DNA from: Agrobacterium tumefaciens str. B6
GTDB lineage: Bacteria; Pseudomonadota; Alphaproteobacteria; Rhizobiales; Rhizobiaceae
Length of the DNA: 64,000 nucleotides
Assembly (NCBI RefSeq): GCF_001541315.1
Contig: NZ_LMVK01000013.1
Span: forward strand, 50,008-114,007
Direction: 5' to 3'
The notes beneath the pieces are model-generated. The model did no database searches. It saw only the letters and a list, made by a program, of their open reading frames with translations, and was not told the origin of the DNA. This document shows, one piece after another, positions 54,896 through 62,840 of the stretch; position 1 is the stretch's first letter, and the number at the start of each line of letters is the position of its first letter. The position numbers and the translations under genes are program-made.

Positions 54896-55348
54896 TCAAC
54901 CTGCCTCGTTCGGCGGCCAGTTCTGCGTCTTGATCCGGCTCGTCCATTCGAGGAAGTCGACGAGATCATCGAGCTCCTGTTCGGTGAGATTGAACTGCGG
55001 CATCTGGCGTCGGCCCTCGATGCCGGTGGGCTGGGCGGCCATCCAGCCCTTGATGGAATCGCGCGCCGCTTGCTTGTCTTCCACGCCGCCATAGCGCTTC
55101 CAGACATTGCCGAGTTCAGGCGCGAAATAGGCGCCTTCACCGAGCAGCGTGTGACAGTTGATGCAGGAATTTTTCTCCCACACGTGCTTGCCGCGTGCGA
55201 CGCTTTCCGTCAGCGTGCTTTCATCCGTCGAGGTGGTGCGCATGTAATAATGGCTATGGGCGGTCAGCCCGACGAATATGACAAAGAAGAAGATGGAGCC
55301 GCCGTAAAAGACGTTTCGCGCTCCTGTTTTGGTCAGGCGTTCTGCCAT
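54896..55348 (-). CDS. norC: NorC, nitric oxide reductase cytochrome c subunit
   Basis: 150 residues from the ATG at 55348 (AAAGGACC upstream); an ATG 18 bases earlier is less well placed. One N-terminal membrane helix (VFYGGSIFFFVIFVGLTAHS) anchors a periplasmic cytochrome c domain with CINCHTLLGEGAYFAPELG near residue 57 and a methionine in GRRQMPQFNLTEQE. It heads norCBQD and is preceded by a perfect NnrR-type palindrome. Confidence 0.95.
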   Translation of the reverse strand: MAERLTKTGARNVFYGGSIFFFVIFVGLTAHSHYYMRTTSTDESTLTESVARGKHVWEKNSCINCHTLLGEGAYFAPELGNVWKRYGGVEDKQAARDSIKGWMAAQPTGIEGRRQMPQFNLTEQELDDLVDFLEWTSRIKTQNWPPNEAG

Positions 55349-55482
55349 GCCAATGGTCCTTTCCATCCGGAAGACCGCTTATGCGGACTGGCTTGATCGA
55401 ACCCTCATGCCGGGATTTGCCAGCTGGCTGGCGGAATGCGGTGGGGCCTGAACCCTTTCTAGCCGTTGGCCGCGGGCGTTCT

Positions 55483-55496
55483 TTGCCTTTTGGCAA
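55483..55496 (-). promoter_or_regulatory. NnrR box upstream of norC
   Basis: TTGCCTTTTGGCAA is a perfect palindrome (TTGCC-N4-GGCAA), flanked by TT and AC, 134 bp before norC. It lies in the gap between norF and norC, so norCBQD has its own promoter. Confidence 0.8.
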
Positions 55497-55526
55497 ACAA
55501 CGGGAGAGGTGGTGCCGCTGGCCTTT

Positions 55527-55817
55527 TCAGAGTGACAAAATGCCCTGGACGAATGCCCGCAAAAGGGCTGCGGCGGCGAAGATGGCGGGCCATGCCAGAA
55601 GGGCGGCGCGCAGCAGGCCGTGCTCTTCGCGAAAGCCCAGAAAGTCGTCGATGACGCGTCTGGATTTCATGAGCGCGAAAAGCAGCATCAGGCAGGCGGC
55701 TGCGACCGGCGGCAGAAACGCCGCCTTCCACGATGTGACGACGGCTGTGCCGGCGAGAACGAGAATGGCGAGTGCTGCGAAGCTTCTTGCAAGCTGGCGG
55801 GAGGTGCGATGGATCAT
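55527..55817 (-). CDS. norF: NorF-like small membrane protein
   Basis: 96 residues from the ATG at 55817, five bases after norE. A longer open frame to 55874 overlaps norE and is not needed. Three hydrophobic helices are visible: SFAALAILVLAGTAVVTSW, FLPPVAAACLMLLFALMKS and AALLAWPAIFAAAALLRAFV. Size, membrane character and the place after norE match NorF, an accessory protein for full NO reductase activity in Paracoccus-type clusters. Confidence 0.8.
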   Translation of the reverse strand: MIHRTSRQLARSFAALAILVLAGTAVVTSWKAAFLPPVAAACLMLLFALMKSRRVIDDFLGFREEHGLLRAALLAWPAIFAAAALLRAFVQGILSL

Positions 55818-55821
55818 GATG

Positions 55822-56355
55822 TCAAACCAGATAAACGACGGGAAAGATGACGATCCAGACCAGATCGATGACATGCCACAGCGTCGTCACCAGCGTGATG
55901 TTCTCGTTTTTCGGCCAGCAGGCCACGATGAACAGCAGGATCGCCACGAAGACGACATGCAGCAGGTGGAAGCCGGTGAGCAGGAAATAAAGCTCGAAGA
56001 ATGCGCCATAGGCGGGATCGGACGCGAAGGCGATTTCGGTGGAATATTCATAGAGCTTCACACCAACGAAAGCTAAGCCCAGAAGGCCGGCAAGGACAAG
56101 CGCCCGCCTTTTGCCCGGCAGCGCGGTGTGACGGCTGGCCGCCACGGCCGCCTGCCAGCCGCTCGCCAGCAATATAAGCGTATTGAGACCGGCAAGCTGC
56201 GGCTGCAGATGCTGGCGCGCGGCGGCGAATGCATCGGGATTGAGGGCGAAGGCGATGATGTATGCGCCGGTCAAAGCGCCGAAGGCGGCAAGTTCGCTCC
56301 AGACCAGAATCCACAGGAGCAGATTTCCGCTTTCCTCTTCCGTATTTGTCGCCAT
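55822..56355 (-). CDS. norE: NorE, cytochrome c oxidase subunit III-like protein
   Basis: 177 residues from the ATG at 56355 (ACAAGGCC before it). Five membrane helices of the subunit III family: LLLWILVWSELAAFGALTGA at the N-terminus, ELYFLLTGFHLLHVVFVAIL and LWHVIDLVWIVIFPVVYLV at the end. NorE supports nitric oxide reductase but has no known redox cofactor. It is the first gene of norEF and has a Crp/Fnr-type box 60 bp upstream, shared with the divergent 51-aa gene and nnrU. Confidence 0.9.
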   Translation of the reverse strand: MATNTEEESGNLLLWILVWSELAAFGALTGAYIIAFALNPDAFAAARQHLQPQLAGLNTLILLASGWQAAVAASRHTALPGKRRALVLAGLLGLAFVGVKLYEYSTEIAFASDPAYGAFFELYFLLTGFHLLHVVFVAILLFIVACWPKNENITLVTTLWHVIDLVWIVIFPVVYLV

Positions 56356-56415
56356 GGCCTTGTCCGTAATTGTAAAACAGCAAGCCACGCTTAGGCGTCC
56401 TCAAACCCCGCTTCT

Positions 56416-56429
56416 TTGCGGTCGGTCAA
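56416..56429. promoter_or_regulatory. NnrR/FNR box between norE and nnrU operons
   Basis: TTGCGGTCGGTCAA (TTGCG-N4-GTCAA), flanked as CTTTGC...CAAAG, lies 60 bp before norE and 63 bp before the 51-aa gene. One half is NnrR-like and the other FNR-like. Confidence 0.65.
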
Positions 56430-56492
56430 AGAAGGGAGCGCGCAAAGCCCTATTGTCCTGACAAAGCGCAACTCTGGAAAATGGAGCTTCCC

Positions 56493-56648
56493 ATGAACGA
56501 CGCACAGGTCGGGCTGATTGTCGCAACCCCTGTTATCATTGGCTTTGCGGTACTGTTGTACCGTATGGGAGTATTACAGCGCATGGGCGCGGTTTCCGCC
56601 GTTCTTGCCTCCGTGGCGATTGCGTCGGTGCTGTTCCTGAACCAATGA
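56493..56648 (+). CDS. 51-residue membrane peptide upstream of nnrU
   Basis: The frame encodes MNDAQVGLIVATPVIIGFAV, then a short basic loop (YRMGVLQRMG) and a second helix (AVSAVLASVAIASVLFLNQ). GGAG lies 7 nt before the ATG; an in-frame ATG at 56481 lacks a site. It starts a transcript that continues into nnrU after 12 bp and sits next to the shared NnrR-type box. Two helices with an Arg turn, good ribosome site and tight spacing argue for a real gene. I know no named family; it may be an accessory of NnrU or NO reductase. Confidence 0.72.
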   Translation: MNDAQVGLIVATPVIIGFAVLLYRMGVLQRMGAVSAVLASVAIASVLFLNQ

Positions 56649-56660
56649 GAAGACAGTCGC

Positions 56661-57338
56661 ATGCTTGAACTTGTCGCCGCTCTTTCGCTTTTCGTGGCAC
56701 TGCATTCCATTCCCGCCGTGCCGGCCGTGCGCGGCCGGCTGATTGCGGCCATCGGCAGGCCCGCTTATTTCGGTGCCTATTCCGTGGTCTCGCTTCTGAC
56801 GCTGGCATGGGTTTTTTATGCCGCGCTGTCCGTCGATTACATTCCGCTCTGGGATGTCGCGCCCTGGCAGGCGCATGTCACGTTTCTGGCAGCACCGCTC
56901 GGCCTGTTTTTCGTGCTGGCAGGCCTCCTCAGCGTCAATCCGCTCTCCATTTCCGTACGGCAGGGGCAGAGACCGGGCGCAATCGTGCGCATCACGCGCC
57001 ATCCGGTGCTTGTCGGTTTTTTGTTCTGGTCGCTGGGGCATGTCGTGCCGAATGGCGACCTGCGCTCCGTTATTCTCTTCGGCGGCTTTGCGCTGTTTTC
57101 TCTCGGCGGAATGGCCATGACCGAAAAACGCGCGCGGAAAAGACTGGGCGATGCGTGGAGCGCGACGGCTGCCGGCAGCGCAACGGTTCCCTTCGCAGCA
57201 ATCCTCTCCGGCAAAACGCGCCTCGCCGTGGACGGGCCGATGCTGCTTGCTGTGGCGCTGACGGCGTTGACGATCTGGTGGCTGCTAGCAGGTGGCCATG
57301 CTGCGCTCTTCGGCGCGGACCCTATGGCCTATCTCTGA
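56661..57338 (+). CDS. nnrU: NnrU family membrane protein
   Basis: 225 residues, about six membrane helices, in the NnrU/isoprenylcysteine-methyltransferase-like family: SLFVALHSIPAVPAVRGRLI near the N-terminus, IVRITRHPVLVGFLFWSLGH near residue 110 and GGMAMTEKRARKRLGDAWSA near 150. The RHP motif followed by the late E(K)R segment is shared with phospholipid or isoprenylcysteine methyltransferases. Mutants in related bacteria are impaired in nitric oxide reduction, but the reaction is unknown. Confidence 0.9.
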   Translation: MLELVAALSLFVALHSIPAVPAVRGRLIAAIGRPAYFGAYSVVSLLTLAWVFYAALSVDYIPLWDVAPWQAHVTFLAAPLGLFFVLAGLLSVNPLSISVRQGQRPGAIVRITRHPVLVGFLFWSLGHVVPNGDLRSVILFGGFALFSLGGMAMTEKRARKRLGDAWSATAAGSATVPFAAILSGKTRLAVDGPMLLAVALTALTIWWLLAGGHAALFGADPMAYL

Positions 57339-57342
57339 TCGC

Positions 57343-57933
57343 TCAGGGCGCTTTCACAACATGTGGCTGCCATATCGTCGCCTGCGGCGCGGAAGCGATA
57401 CCGAGCTGATCAATGGCGCGAGCGGCCATCTGGTCGACAATATCGGCGATGCTTTGCGGTCTGTTGTAAAAGGCCGGAACCGGCGGCATGACGGTGGCGC
57501 CCGCTTCCGTCACCGCGCACATGTTGCGCAGATGGATGAGATGCAGCGGCGTCTCGCGTGTCATCAGGATCAGCTTCCGGCGTTCCTTCAAATGCACATC
57601 GGCGGCGCGGGTGAGAAGATTGTCCGAAAACCCGGTTGCAATGGCCGCAAGTGTGCGCATGGAGCAGGGCGCAACGATCATGCCGGCTGTCGGGAAAGAG
57701 CCGCTGGCAATTGCCGCGCCGATGTCATCGACGGCGTGATTGACACTGGCGAGCGACAACATCCGCCCCATGGCTTGCGCACCTTCCTCATGCAGCACGG
57801 TGCGTCTGGCCGATTGCGACAGGACGAGATGGATTTCGACGCTTTTCATCCCGGCGAGGCGTTCGACGATGCGCAGCGCAATGGCGGCACCCGAGGCGCC
57901 GGTAACGCCGACCACGACGCGGCACGGAGTCAT
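57343..57933 (-). CDS. ubiX: UbiX, flavin prenyltransferase
   Basis: 196 residues of the UbiX/Pad1 flavoprotein family. The FMN-binding start VVVGVTGASGAAIALRIVER and the segments SGSFPTAGMIVAPCSMRTLA and LTRAADVHLKERRKLILMTR are diagnostic. UbiX prenylates FMN to give the cofactor used by UbiD. It overlaps the ubiD stop as ATGA, so the two are translated together. It is convergent with nnrU (4-bp gap). Confidence 0.94.
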   Translation of the reverse strand: MTPCRVVVGVTGASGAAIALRIVERLAGMKSVEIHLVLSQSARRTVLHEEGAQAMGRMLSLASVNHAVDDIGAAIASGSFPTAGMIVAPCSMRTLAAIATGFSDNLLTRAADVHLKERRKLILMTRETPLHLIHLRNMCAVTEAGATVMPPVPAFYNRPQSIADIVDQMAARAIDQLGIASAPQATIWQPHVVKAP

Positions 57934-59456
57934 GGCCGCTCTCCAAGGCCGAGATCACGCCATATCAGATCGACTTTCGCGATCACGTCAGGTGTCATGG
58001 ACAGCACGCGGCCCCATTCGCGCTCCGTCTCCGGCGGCAGCTTGCGGGTGGCATCCAGCCCCATCTTGCCGCCGAGCCCGGCTTTCGGCGAGGCGAAGTC
58101 GAGATAATCAATCGGCGTGTCGTCGATGATCGTTGTATCGCGCGAGGCGTCGAAACGGGTGGAGAGCGCCCAGACGACGTCCGCCCAGTTGCGCACATCA
58201 ATATCGGGATCGACCAGGATGATGAGTTTTACATAGCTGAACTGCGGCAGCATCGACCAAAGGCCCATCATCATCCGTTTTGACTGCCCCGGATATCGTT
58301 TGTCGATCGAAGCGACCATCACGCGGTAGGAACAGGCCTCCGGCGGCATCCACAGATCGACGATTTCCGCAAATTGTCTTTTGACGAGCGGCAGGAAAAT
58401 CTCGAGCATGGCTTCGCCGAGAACCGAGGGTTCATCCGGCGGCCGGCCGGTATAGGTGGAAAGATAGATCGGCTCGCGGCGCATGGTGATTGCCGATAGC
58501 GTCATGACCGGAAAGGGTTCGACGGAATTATAATAGCCGGGATGGGCGCCGTAAGGGCCTTCCAGCGCCGTTTCCGTTACTGAGACGGTTCCTTCCAGCA
58601 CGATCTCGGCATTGGCGGGCACCGGCATCGGCACGGGCAAGGCTCTGGCGGTGCGGCTTTTCGGGCCGCGCAACAGGCCGGAAAAGCCAAGCTCGCCGCT
58701 ATGTTCGGGGAGCGGCATGACGGCGGCGAGGATGGTGGCGGGATCAGTGCCGATGGCGACGGTAACGGGCATATCCAGCCCGCGCGCCTGCCACAGCCGG
58801 TGGTGATGTGCCCCGCCACGATGAGCCAGCCAGCGCATGATCACCCTGTCCGGCCCAAGCGTCTGCATGCGGGAGATGCCGACATTGATATCGTCGGGAT
58901 CATCAGGCGAACGGGTGATGACCAGCGGCCAGGTGATGAGCGGGGCCGGTTCGCCCGGCCAGCACCATTGCACCGGCAGGTGGGCAAGGTCGACTGCATT
59001 GCCCGTCAGCACCCTTTCCTGCACCGGCGCGCGGGAGACGTTGCGTGGCCGCGTGGAAAGTGCTGCCCGGAGCAAAGGCAGCTTGCTCCAGGCCTCTGCC
59101 ATGGTTTTCGGCGGCCGCGGCTCGCGCAATTCTGCCAGCTTCACGCCAAGCGTGGGCAGGCCGCCCGTTTCCAGCCCGAGCCCCCATTCGATGCGTTGAC
59201 GCGTGCCGAACAGATTGGCAAGCAGCGGCATCTCCCGCACCTTGCCCTCGTGGTCGACGGGTTGCTCGAACAGCAGCGCCGGCCCGCCCTCGGCGAGTAC
59301 GCGGCGGTGGATTTCGGTGATCTCGTGCACCAGCGAGACCGGTTGGCGGATTCGCCGCAGCTGCCCACGCTCTTCCAGCAGCCGGACGAAACCGCGCAGA
59401 TCGGCAGCGCGGAAGGGTTTCGTTTCTGTCTCTTTGTCTGTGCGCTCGTCGTTCAT
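57930..59456 (-). CDS. ubiD: UbiD-family decarboxylase (4-hydroxy-3-polyprenylbenzoate)
   Basis: 508 residues from the ATG at 59456. UbiD signatures: DINVGISRMQTLGPDRVIMR and HRGGAHHHRLWQARG near residues 175-205, and MPLPEHSGELGFSGLLRG plus TALEGPYGAHPGYYN, including the Glu-Arg-Glu region used with prenylated FMN. In ubiquinone synthesis it removes the ring carboxyl after prenylation. Placement with ubiX, ubiTUV and a Crp/Fnr-type box 35 bp upstream suggests it serves quinone synthesis at low oxygen. A decarboxylase for another aromatic acid cannot be excluded. Confidence 0.9.
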   Translation of the reverse strand: MNDERTDKETETKPFRAADLRGFVRLLEERGQLRRIRQPVSLVHEITEIHRRVLAEGGPALLFEQPVDHEGKVREMPLLANLFGTRQRIEWGLGLETGGLPTLGVKLAELREPRPPKTMAEAWSKLPLLRAALSTRPRNVSRAPVQERVLTGNAVDLAHLPVQWCWPGEPAPLITWPLVITRSPDDPDDINVGISRMQTLGPDRVIMRWLAHRGGAHHHRLWQARGLDMPVTVAIGTDPATILAAVMPLPEHSGELGFSGLLRGPKSRTARALPVPMPVPANAEIVLEGTVSVTETALEGPYGAHPGYYNSVEPFPVMTLSAITMRREPIYLSTYTGRPPDEPSVLGEAMLEIFLPLVKRQFAEIVDLWMPPEACSYRVMVASIDKRYPGQSKRMMMGLWSMLPQFSYVKLIILVDPDIDVRNWADVVWALSTRFDASRDTTIIDDTPIDYLDFASPKAGLGGKMGLDATRKLPPETEREWGRVLSMTPDVIAKVDLIWRDLGLGERP

Positions 59457-59490
59457 GCCGCCTGTTTGCCGGTGGCAGTGGGGCATGTCC

Positions 59491-59504
59491 TTGCGCTGCC
59501 GCAA
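59491..59504 (-). promoter_or_regulatory. NnrR box upstream of ubiD
   Basis: TTGCGCTGCCGCAA is a perfect TTGCG-N4-CGCAA palindrome, 35 bp before the ubiD start and 8 bp past the DUF488 stop. It is the best match to the NnrR consensus in the window and implies that ubiDX has its own NO- or oxygen-responsive promoter. Confidence 0.72.
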
Positions 59505-59512
59505 ATGCGGGT

Positions 59513-59863
59513 TCAGTGCGAACGAAGATAGTCGGCGAGAACGAGGGCGTGGTTGTGTTCGGTATCGTGGGCGGCATAAAGCAGTGTGACCCGGTCTTTC
59601 GCCATCAGCTCCTTCATCTGGGCCACGGCATCGGGGTTGGCCGCCAGTTCCTCATGATAATGCCGGGTAAATTCGGCAAAGCGCGATGGCATATGGGAGA
59701 AGTTCTTTCGCAATTCGTTGCTGGGCGCGATCGCCTTCAGCCATAGCGACAGTTTTGCATCTTCCTTACGCATGCCGCGCGGCCAGAGCCGGTCCACCAG
59801 AACGCGCGTGCCGTCATCGTCGCTGGCGGGTTCGTAAATCCGTTTGACCCTTATATCGGACAT
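59513..59863 (-). CDS. DUF488 family protein
   Basis: 116 residues from the ATG at 59863 (AAGGAGGTCG upstream); a longer frame to 59953 runs into the promoter region of ubiT. The short YeaO-type DUF488 pattern is clear: IRVKRIYEPASDDDGTRVLV, DRLWPRGMRKEDAKLSLWLK, and DRVTLLYAAHDTEHNHALVL at the end. Function is unknown. It is divergent from ubiT and upstream of ubiD. Confidence 0.9.
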   Translation of the reverse strand: MSDIRVKRIYEPASDDDGTRVLVDRLWPRGMRKEDAKLSLWLKAIAPSNELRKNFSHMPSRFAEFTRHYHEELAANPDAVAQMKELMAKDRVTLLYAAHDTEHNHALVLADYLRSH

Positions 59864-59939
59864 GGGCGACCTCCTTCGCTCGGCAAGTCCGTGATCTATA
59901 GCGCTTTTCATCGTTTCACGCCGGAAAATCACCCTGTCT

Positions 59940-59953
59940 TTGCGTTCGCTCAA
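59940..59953. promoter_or_regulatory. NnrR/FNR-type box upstream of ubiTUV
   Basis: TTGCGTTCGCTCAA (TTG-N8-CAA with one TTGCG half), flanked as CTTTGCG...CAAAC, lies 60 bp before the ubiT ATG and 77 bp from the divergent DUF488 start. Confidence 0.65.
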
Positions 59954-60012
59954 ACCGCCATCCGTGCGCCACGGTTAGGTTGCCGCCCGCAACAGAGCCG
60001 ACAGGACCCTTC

Positions 60013-60528
60013 ATGAGACCTTTTCCCGCCGCCATCGCCACCCCCTTGAATTTTCTGCCGATTGCCGTGGTGCAGCGAGCGACGGCGGCGATGCTGGCGC
60101 AGATCATGAAGCGGCATCCGAATATGTTCGTCCGGCTCGGCGAACATCGCAACAAGCGCTACGCTTTTCTGCCTGTCGATCTCCCCTTTGCCTTCATGGT
60201 CGAACCCGCAAGTCCTGCCATCACCGTCAGCCGAAAGGGCCGCCTGCCCAAGGCGGACGCGGCGGTCGAGGGACCGCTTTTCATGCTGCTTGCGCTGATG
60301 GAGGGGCGGCAGGATGCCGATGCGCTGTTCTTTTCGCGTGATCTCAGCGTCACCGGCGACATGGAGGCGATGCTGGCGCTGCGCAATGCGCTTGATGATA
60401 GCGGTATCGATCTGCCGCGTGACCTCGGTGCATTTGCCGGGCCTTTCGCGCCGGTGGTAACGGGTCTTGCGAACCGCCTGCGCGGCCACGTTCTGTCCGA
60501 AACGCGGGGAGAGCTGGCATGGAACTGA
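60013..60528 (+). CDS. ubiT: UbiT, SCP2-domain lipid carrier of anaerobic ubiquinone synthesis
   Basis: 171 residues from the ATG at 60013 (ACAGGACCC upstream); the frame also opens at a TTG at 59980, less well supported. An SCP2-type sterol-carrier domain: KRHPNMFVRLGEHRNKRYAF, PASPAITVSRKGRLPKADAA, GPLFMLLALMEGRQDADALF and DGDALFFSRDL-like FFSRDLSVTGDMEAMLALRN. UbiT binds ubiquinone intermediates for the oxygen-independent hydroxylations. It overlaps ubiU by 10 bp. Identity is supported by the UbiU and UbiV genes that follow. Confidence 0.88.
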   Translation: MRPFPAAIATPLNFLPIAVVQRATAAMLAQIMKRHPNMFVRLGEHRNKRYAFLPVDLPFAFMVEPASPAITVSRKGRLPKADAAVEGPLFMLLALMEGRQDADALFFSRDLSVTGDMEAMLALRNALDDSGIDLPRDLGAFAGPFAPVVTGLANRLRGHVLSETRGELAWN

Positions 60529-61496
60529 TCTGTCCTGCGGGAACGCCCGCCGCCTTTCGTGAGGCCGTGGATGCCGGGGCGGACGCCGTCTATTGCGGCT
60601 TTCGTGATGAAACCAACGCCCGCAATTTCCCTGGCCTCAATTTTTCCCGCGAAGAGCTGGCCGACGCCATCACTTACGCGAAGAAACGCGGTGTCCAGAC
60701 CTTTGTGGCGCTCAACACCTTCATGCGCGCCGGTAATGAGGACATCTGGTATCGCGGTGCGGCCGACGCCGTGAAGGCGGGGGCTGACGCGCTTATCCTC
60801 GCCGATTTCGGCCTGATGGCGCATGTGGCGGAAAACCATCCTCAGCAGCGCATCCACGTCTCGGTACAGGCCTCCGCCTCCAATGCCGATGCGGTCAATT
60901 TTCTCGTCGATGCCTTCGGCGCCAAACGGGTGGTGCTGCCGCGCACCCTGACGATTCCTGACATCGCCCGGCTGGCGCGGCAAATCCGCTGCGAAATCGA
61001 AATCTTCGTGTTCGGTGGCCTCTGCGTCATGGCAGAAGGGCGGTGCTCGCTGTCCTCCTATGCCACAGGCAAATCACCCAACATGAACGGCGTCTGCTCG
61101 CCGGCAAGCCATGTGCATTACCGGCAGGATGGGCAGGAGCTGGTGTCGGAACTCGGTGATTACACCATCAACCGCTTTCCGGCGGGGGAGGCGGCGGGTT
61201 ACCCGACGCTGTGCAAGGGCCGTTTCGAGATTGCCGATGACAAGTCCTATGCCTTCGAGGATCCGGTATCGCTTGACGTGATGGACCAGATCGATGCGCT
61301 GCGCGAGGCGGGGGTCAGCGCGCTGAAGATCGAGGGTCGCCAGCGCGGCAAGGCCTATGTGGCGGAAGTGGTTTCCACCCTGCACCGGGCGCTTTCCGCC
61401 GGTGCCGAAGAGCGCGGCAGGCTGCTCTCACGCCTGCGGCTCTTAAGCGAAGGCCAGCGCACCACCGTTGGCGCTTATGAGAAACGCTGGAGGTGA
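60519..61496 (+). CDS. ubiU: UbiU, oxygen-independent ubiquinone hydroxylase subunit
   Basis: 325 residues of the U32 peptidase-like family (YhbU type). The start LICPAGTPAAFREAVDAGAD and the four cluster-binding cysteines are visible: GGLCVMAEGRC, NGVCSPASH and TLCKGRF (about residues 168-230), which hold a [4Fe-4S] cluster in E. coli UbiU. With UbiV it hydroxylates ubiquinone precursors without O2, using prephenate as the oxygen donor in the characterised system. It is transcribed with ubiT and ubiV. Confidence 0.93.
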   Translation: MELICPAGTPAAFREAVDAGADAVYCGFRDETNARNFPGLNFSREELADAITYAKKRGVQTFVALNTFMRAGNEDIWYRGAADAVKAGADALILADFGLMAHVAENHPQQRIHVSVQASASNADAVNFLVDAFGAKRVVLPRTLTIPDIARLARQIRCEIEIFVFGGLCVMAEGRCSLSSYATGKSPNMNGVCSPASHVHYRQDGQELVSELGDYTINRFPAGEAAGYPTLCKGRFEIADDKSYAFEDPVSLDVMDQIDALREAGVSALKIEGRQRGKAYVAEVVSTLHRALSAGAEERGRLLSRLRLLSEGQRTTVGAYEKRWR

Positions 61497-61501
61497 AGGC
61501 G

Positions 61502-62440
61502 ATGGCAAAACCCGCAAAGGCCACTCTGGCGCTCGGCCCGGTCCTTTATCTCTGGCAGGGCGAGAAATGGCGAGATTTCTATTTCCGCATCGCCGATGAA
61601 GCGCCCGTCAGCCATGTCTATCTCGGCGAGACCGTCTGTTCCAAACGGTTTCATTTCACCGAGCCGCATCTGGCAGAGGTGATCGAGCGGCTGGAGAACG
61701 CCGGAAAACAGGTGATCCTTTCGACGCTTTCACTGGTGACGCTGGAACGGGAAAGCCGCCAGCTGCGCGGCCTGATCGCCGATAGTCCTTATCCCGTCGA
61801 GGCGAATGACCTTTCCGCCCTTGGCATGCTGCATGGCGCGCCGCCCGTCGTCGGGCCGATGGTGAATGTCTATAATGCCGCGACCGCGCGGCTGCTCTCC
61901 TCGCGCGGGGCAAGCGCCATCTGCCTGCCGCCGGAACTGCCGATGATCTCGGTGGAGCGCATCGTGGCGGAGACGCCTGATGTGGACTTCGAAATCTTCG
62001 CCTTCGGCCGCCTGCCGCTCGCCATTTCGGCGCGCTGCGCCCATGCCCGCGCCAAGGGCAATATCAAGGATAATTGCCAGTTCGTCTGCGGTGACGATCC
62101 GGATGGATTGCCGGTCCGCACGCTTGACCGGCAATCATTTCTGGCGCTGAACGGGGTGCAGACGGTGTCGCACACCTGCCAGTCGCTGCTTGGCGAGCTT
62201 CAGGATCTGGCCGCTGCCGGCATCGCCCGTTTCCGCCTCTCGCCGCAGGATTGCGACATGGTGGCGGGGGCGCAGATCCATGACGATGTTCTGACCGGCA
62301 GGCGGGGGGCGGGAGATGGTCTTGCCCGTCTCAGCCAAATCTATCCGGACGTGCCTTTTTCCAATGGTTTTCACCACGGGCAGGAAGGGGCGGCCTGGAT
62401 CGCCCGCGCCCGCAACACGGCGCATGGGGTGAATGCATGA
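61502..62440 (+). CDS. ubiV: UbiV, oxygen-independent ubiquinone hydroxylase subunit
   Basis: 312 residues from the ATG at 61502, preceded by GGAGGTGAAGGCG that overlaps the ubiU end; a GTG at 61493 is less likely. U32 family (YhbV type) with the four cysteines expected for a [4Fe-4S] cluster: YLGETVCSKRFHF (about residue 40), AISARCAHARAKG (about 178), NIKDNCQFVCGDD (about 191 and 195). It forms a complex with UbiU. It overlaps the next gene by ATGA. Confidence 0.93.
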   Translation: MAKPAKATLALGPVLYLWQGEKWRDFYFRIADEAPVSHVYLGETVCSKRFHFTEPHLAEVIERLENAGKQVILSTLSLVTLERESRQLRGLIADSPYPVEANDLSALGMLHGAPPVVGPMVNVYNAATARLLSSRGASAICLPPELPMISVERIVAETPDVDFEIFAFGRLPLAISARCAHARAKGNIKDNCQFVCGDDPDGLPVRTLDRQSFLALNGVQTVSHTCQSLLGELQDLAAAGIARFRLSPQDCDMVAGAQIHDDVLTGRRGAGDGLARLSQIYPDVPFSNGFHHGQEGAAWIARARNTAHGVNA

Positions 62441-62820
62441 CGACGAACGGAAAAAACGCGCAATCACAGTCTGCGGCAGCGCCGGGCGGGGCGGATATCG
62501 CGGCGGCGATCCATCTCGTGCGTAACGTGGTTTTGCAAAGCGCGCTCGATTGCGGCTGCCGCGACAAGGTGCACGACGCGCTGCGCGAGCTTGAGGATTT
62601 CGAGCGCCAGCGCAATGTCGTCAAGCTCCTTGCCGCCGCCCGCGAGGAGCGGCGCAAGATCGGGCTTCTGACCGATATGCTATCGGATTTTGCCGAGGAC
62701 GATACGGTCGATGAAGGCGTCGTCGAAATGGCGAGCCTGATGTTTCTCGATATCGCCGCCGCCGCGCAGGAGGGTTCGCGCATTCTGCGAGAGGCCCGGT
62801 CTCTTAAAACATGCAAATAG
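62437..62820 (+). CDS. Unknown protein in the ubiTUV operon
   Basis: 127 residues, overlapping the ubiV stop by 4 bp (ATGA), so almost certainly co-translated. I do not recognise the family. It is largely helical with no membrane segment or signal: AAIHLVRNVVLQSALDCGCR near residue 25-44, then LRELEDFERQRNVVKLLAAA and a C-terminal helical part ending in LREARSLKTCK. Three cysteines (two in DCGCR, one near the end) could be functional. The tight linkage to UbiU/UbiV suggests an accessory of anaerobic quinone synthesis or of their clusters. Confidence 0.8.
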   Translation: MTTNGKNAQSQSAAAPGGADIAAAIHLVRNVVLQSALDCGCRDKVHDALRELEDFERQRNVVKLLAAAREERRKIGLLTDMLSDFAEDDTVDEGVVEMASLMFLDIAAAAQEGSRILREARSLKTCK

Positions 62821-62840
62821 CCCCTTGCTTCCGGTGCTGT

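Noticed and set aside
53663..55396. 577-codon forward frame across norB and norC
   Set aside because: Antisense to norB/norC with all ligand residues intact; His/Glu-rich shadow composition.
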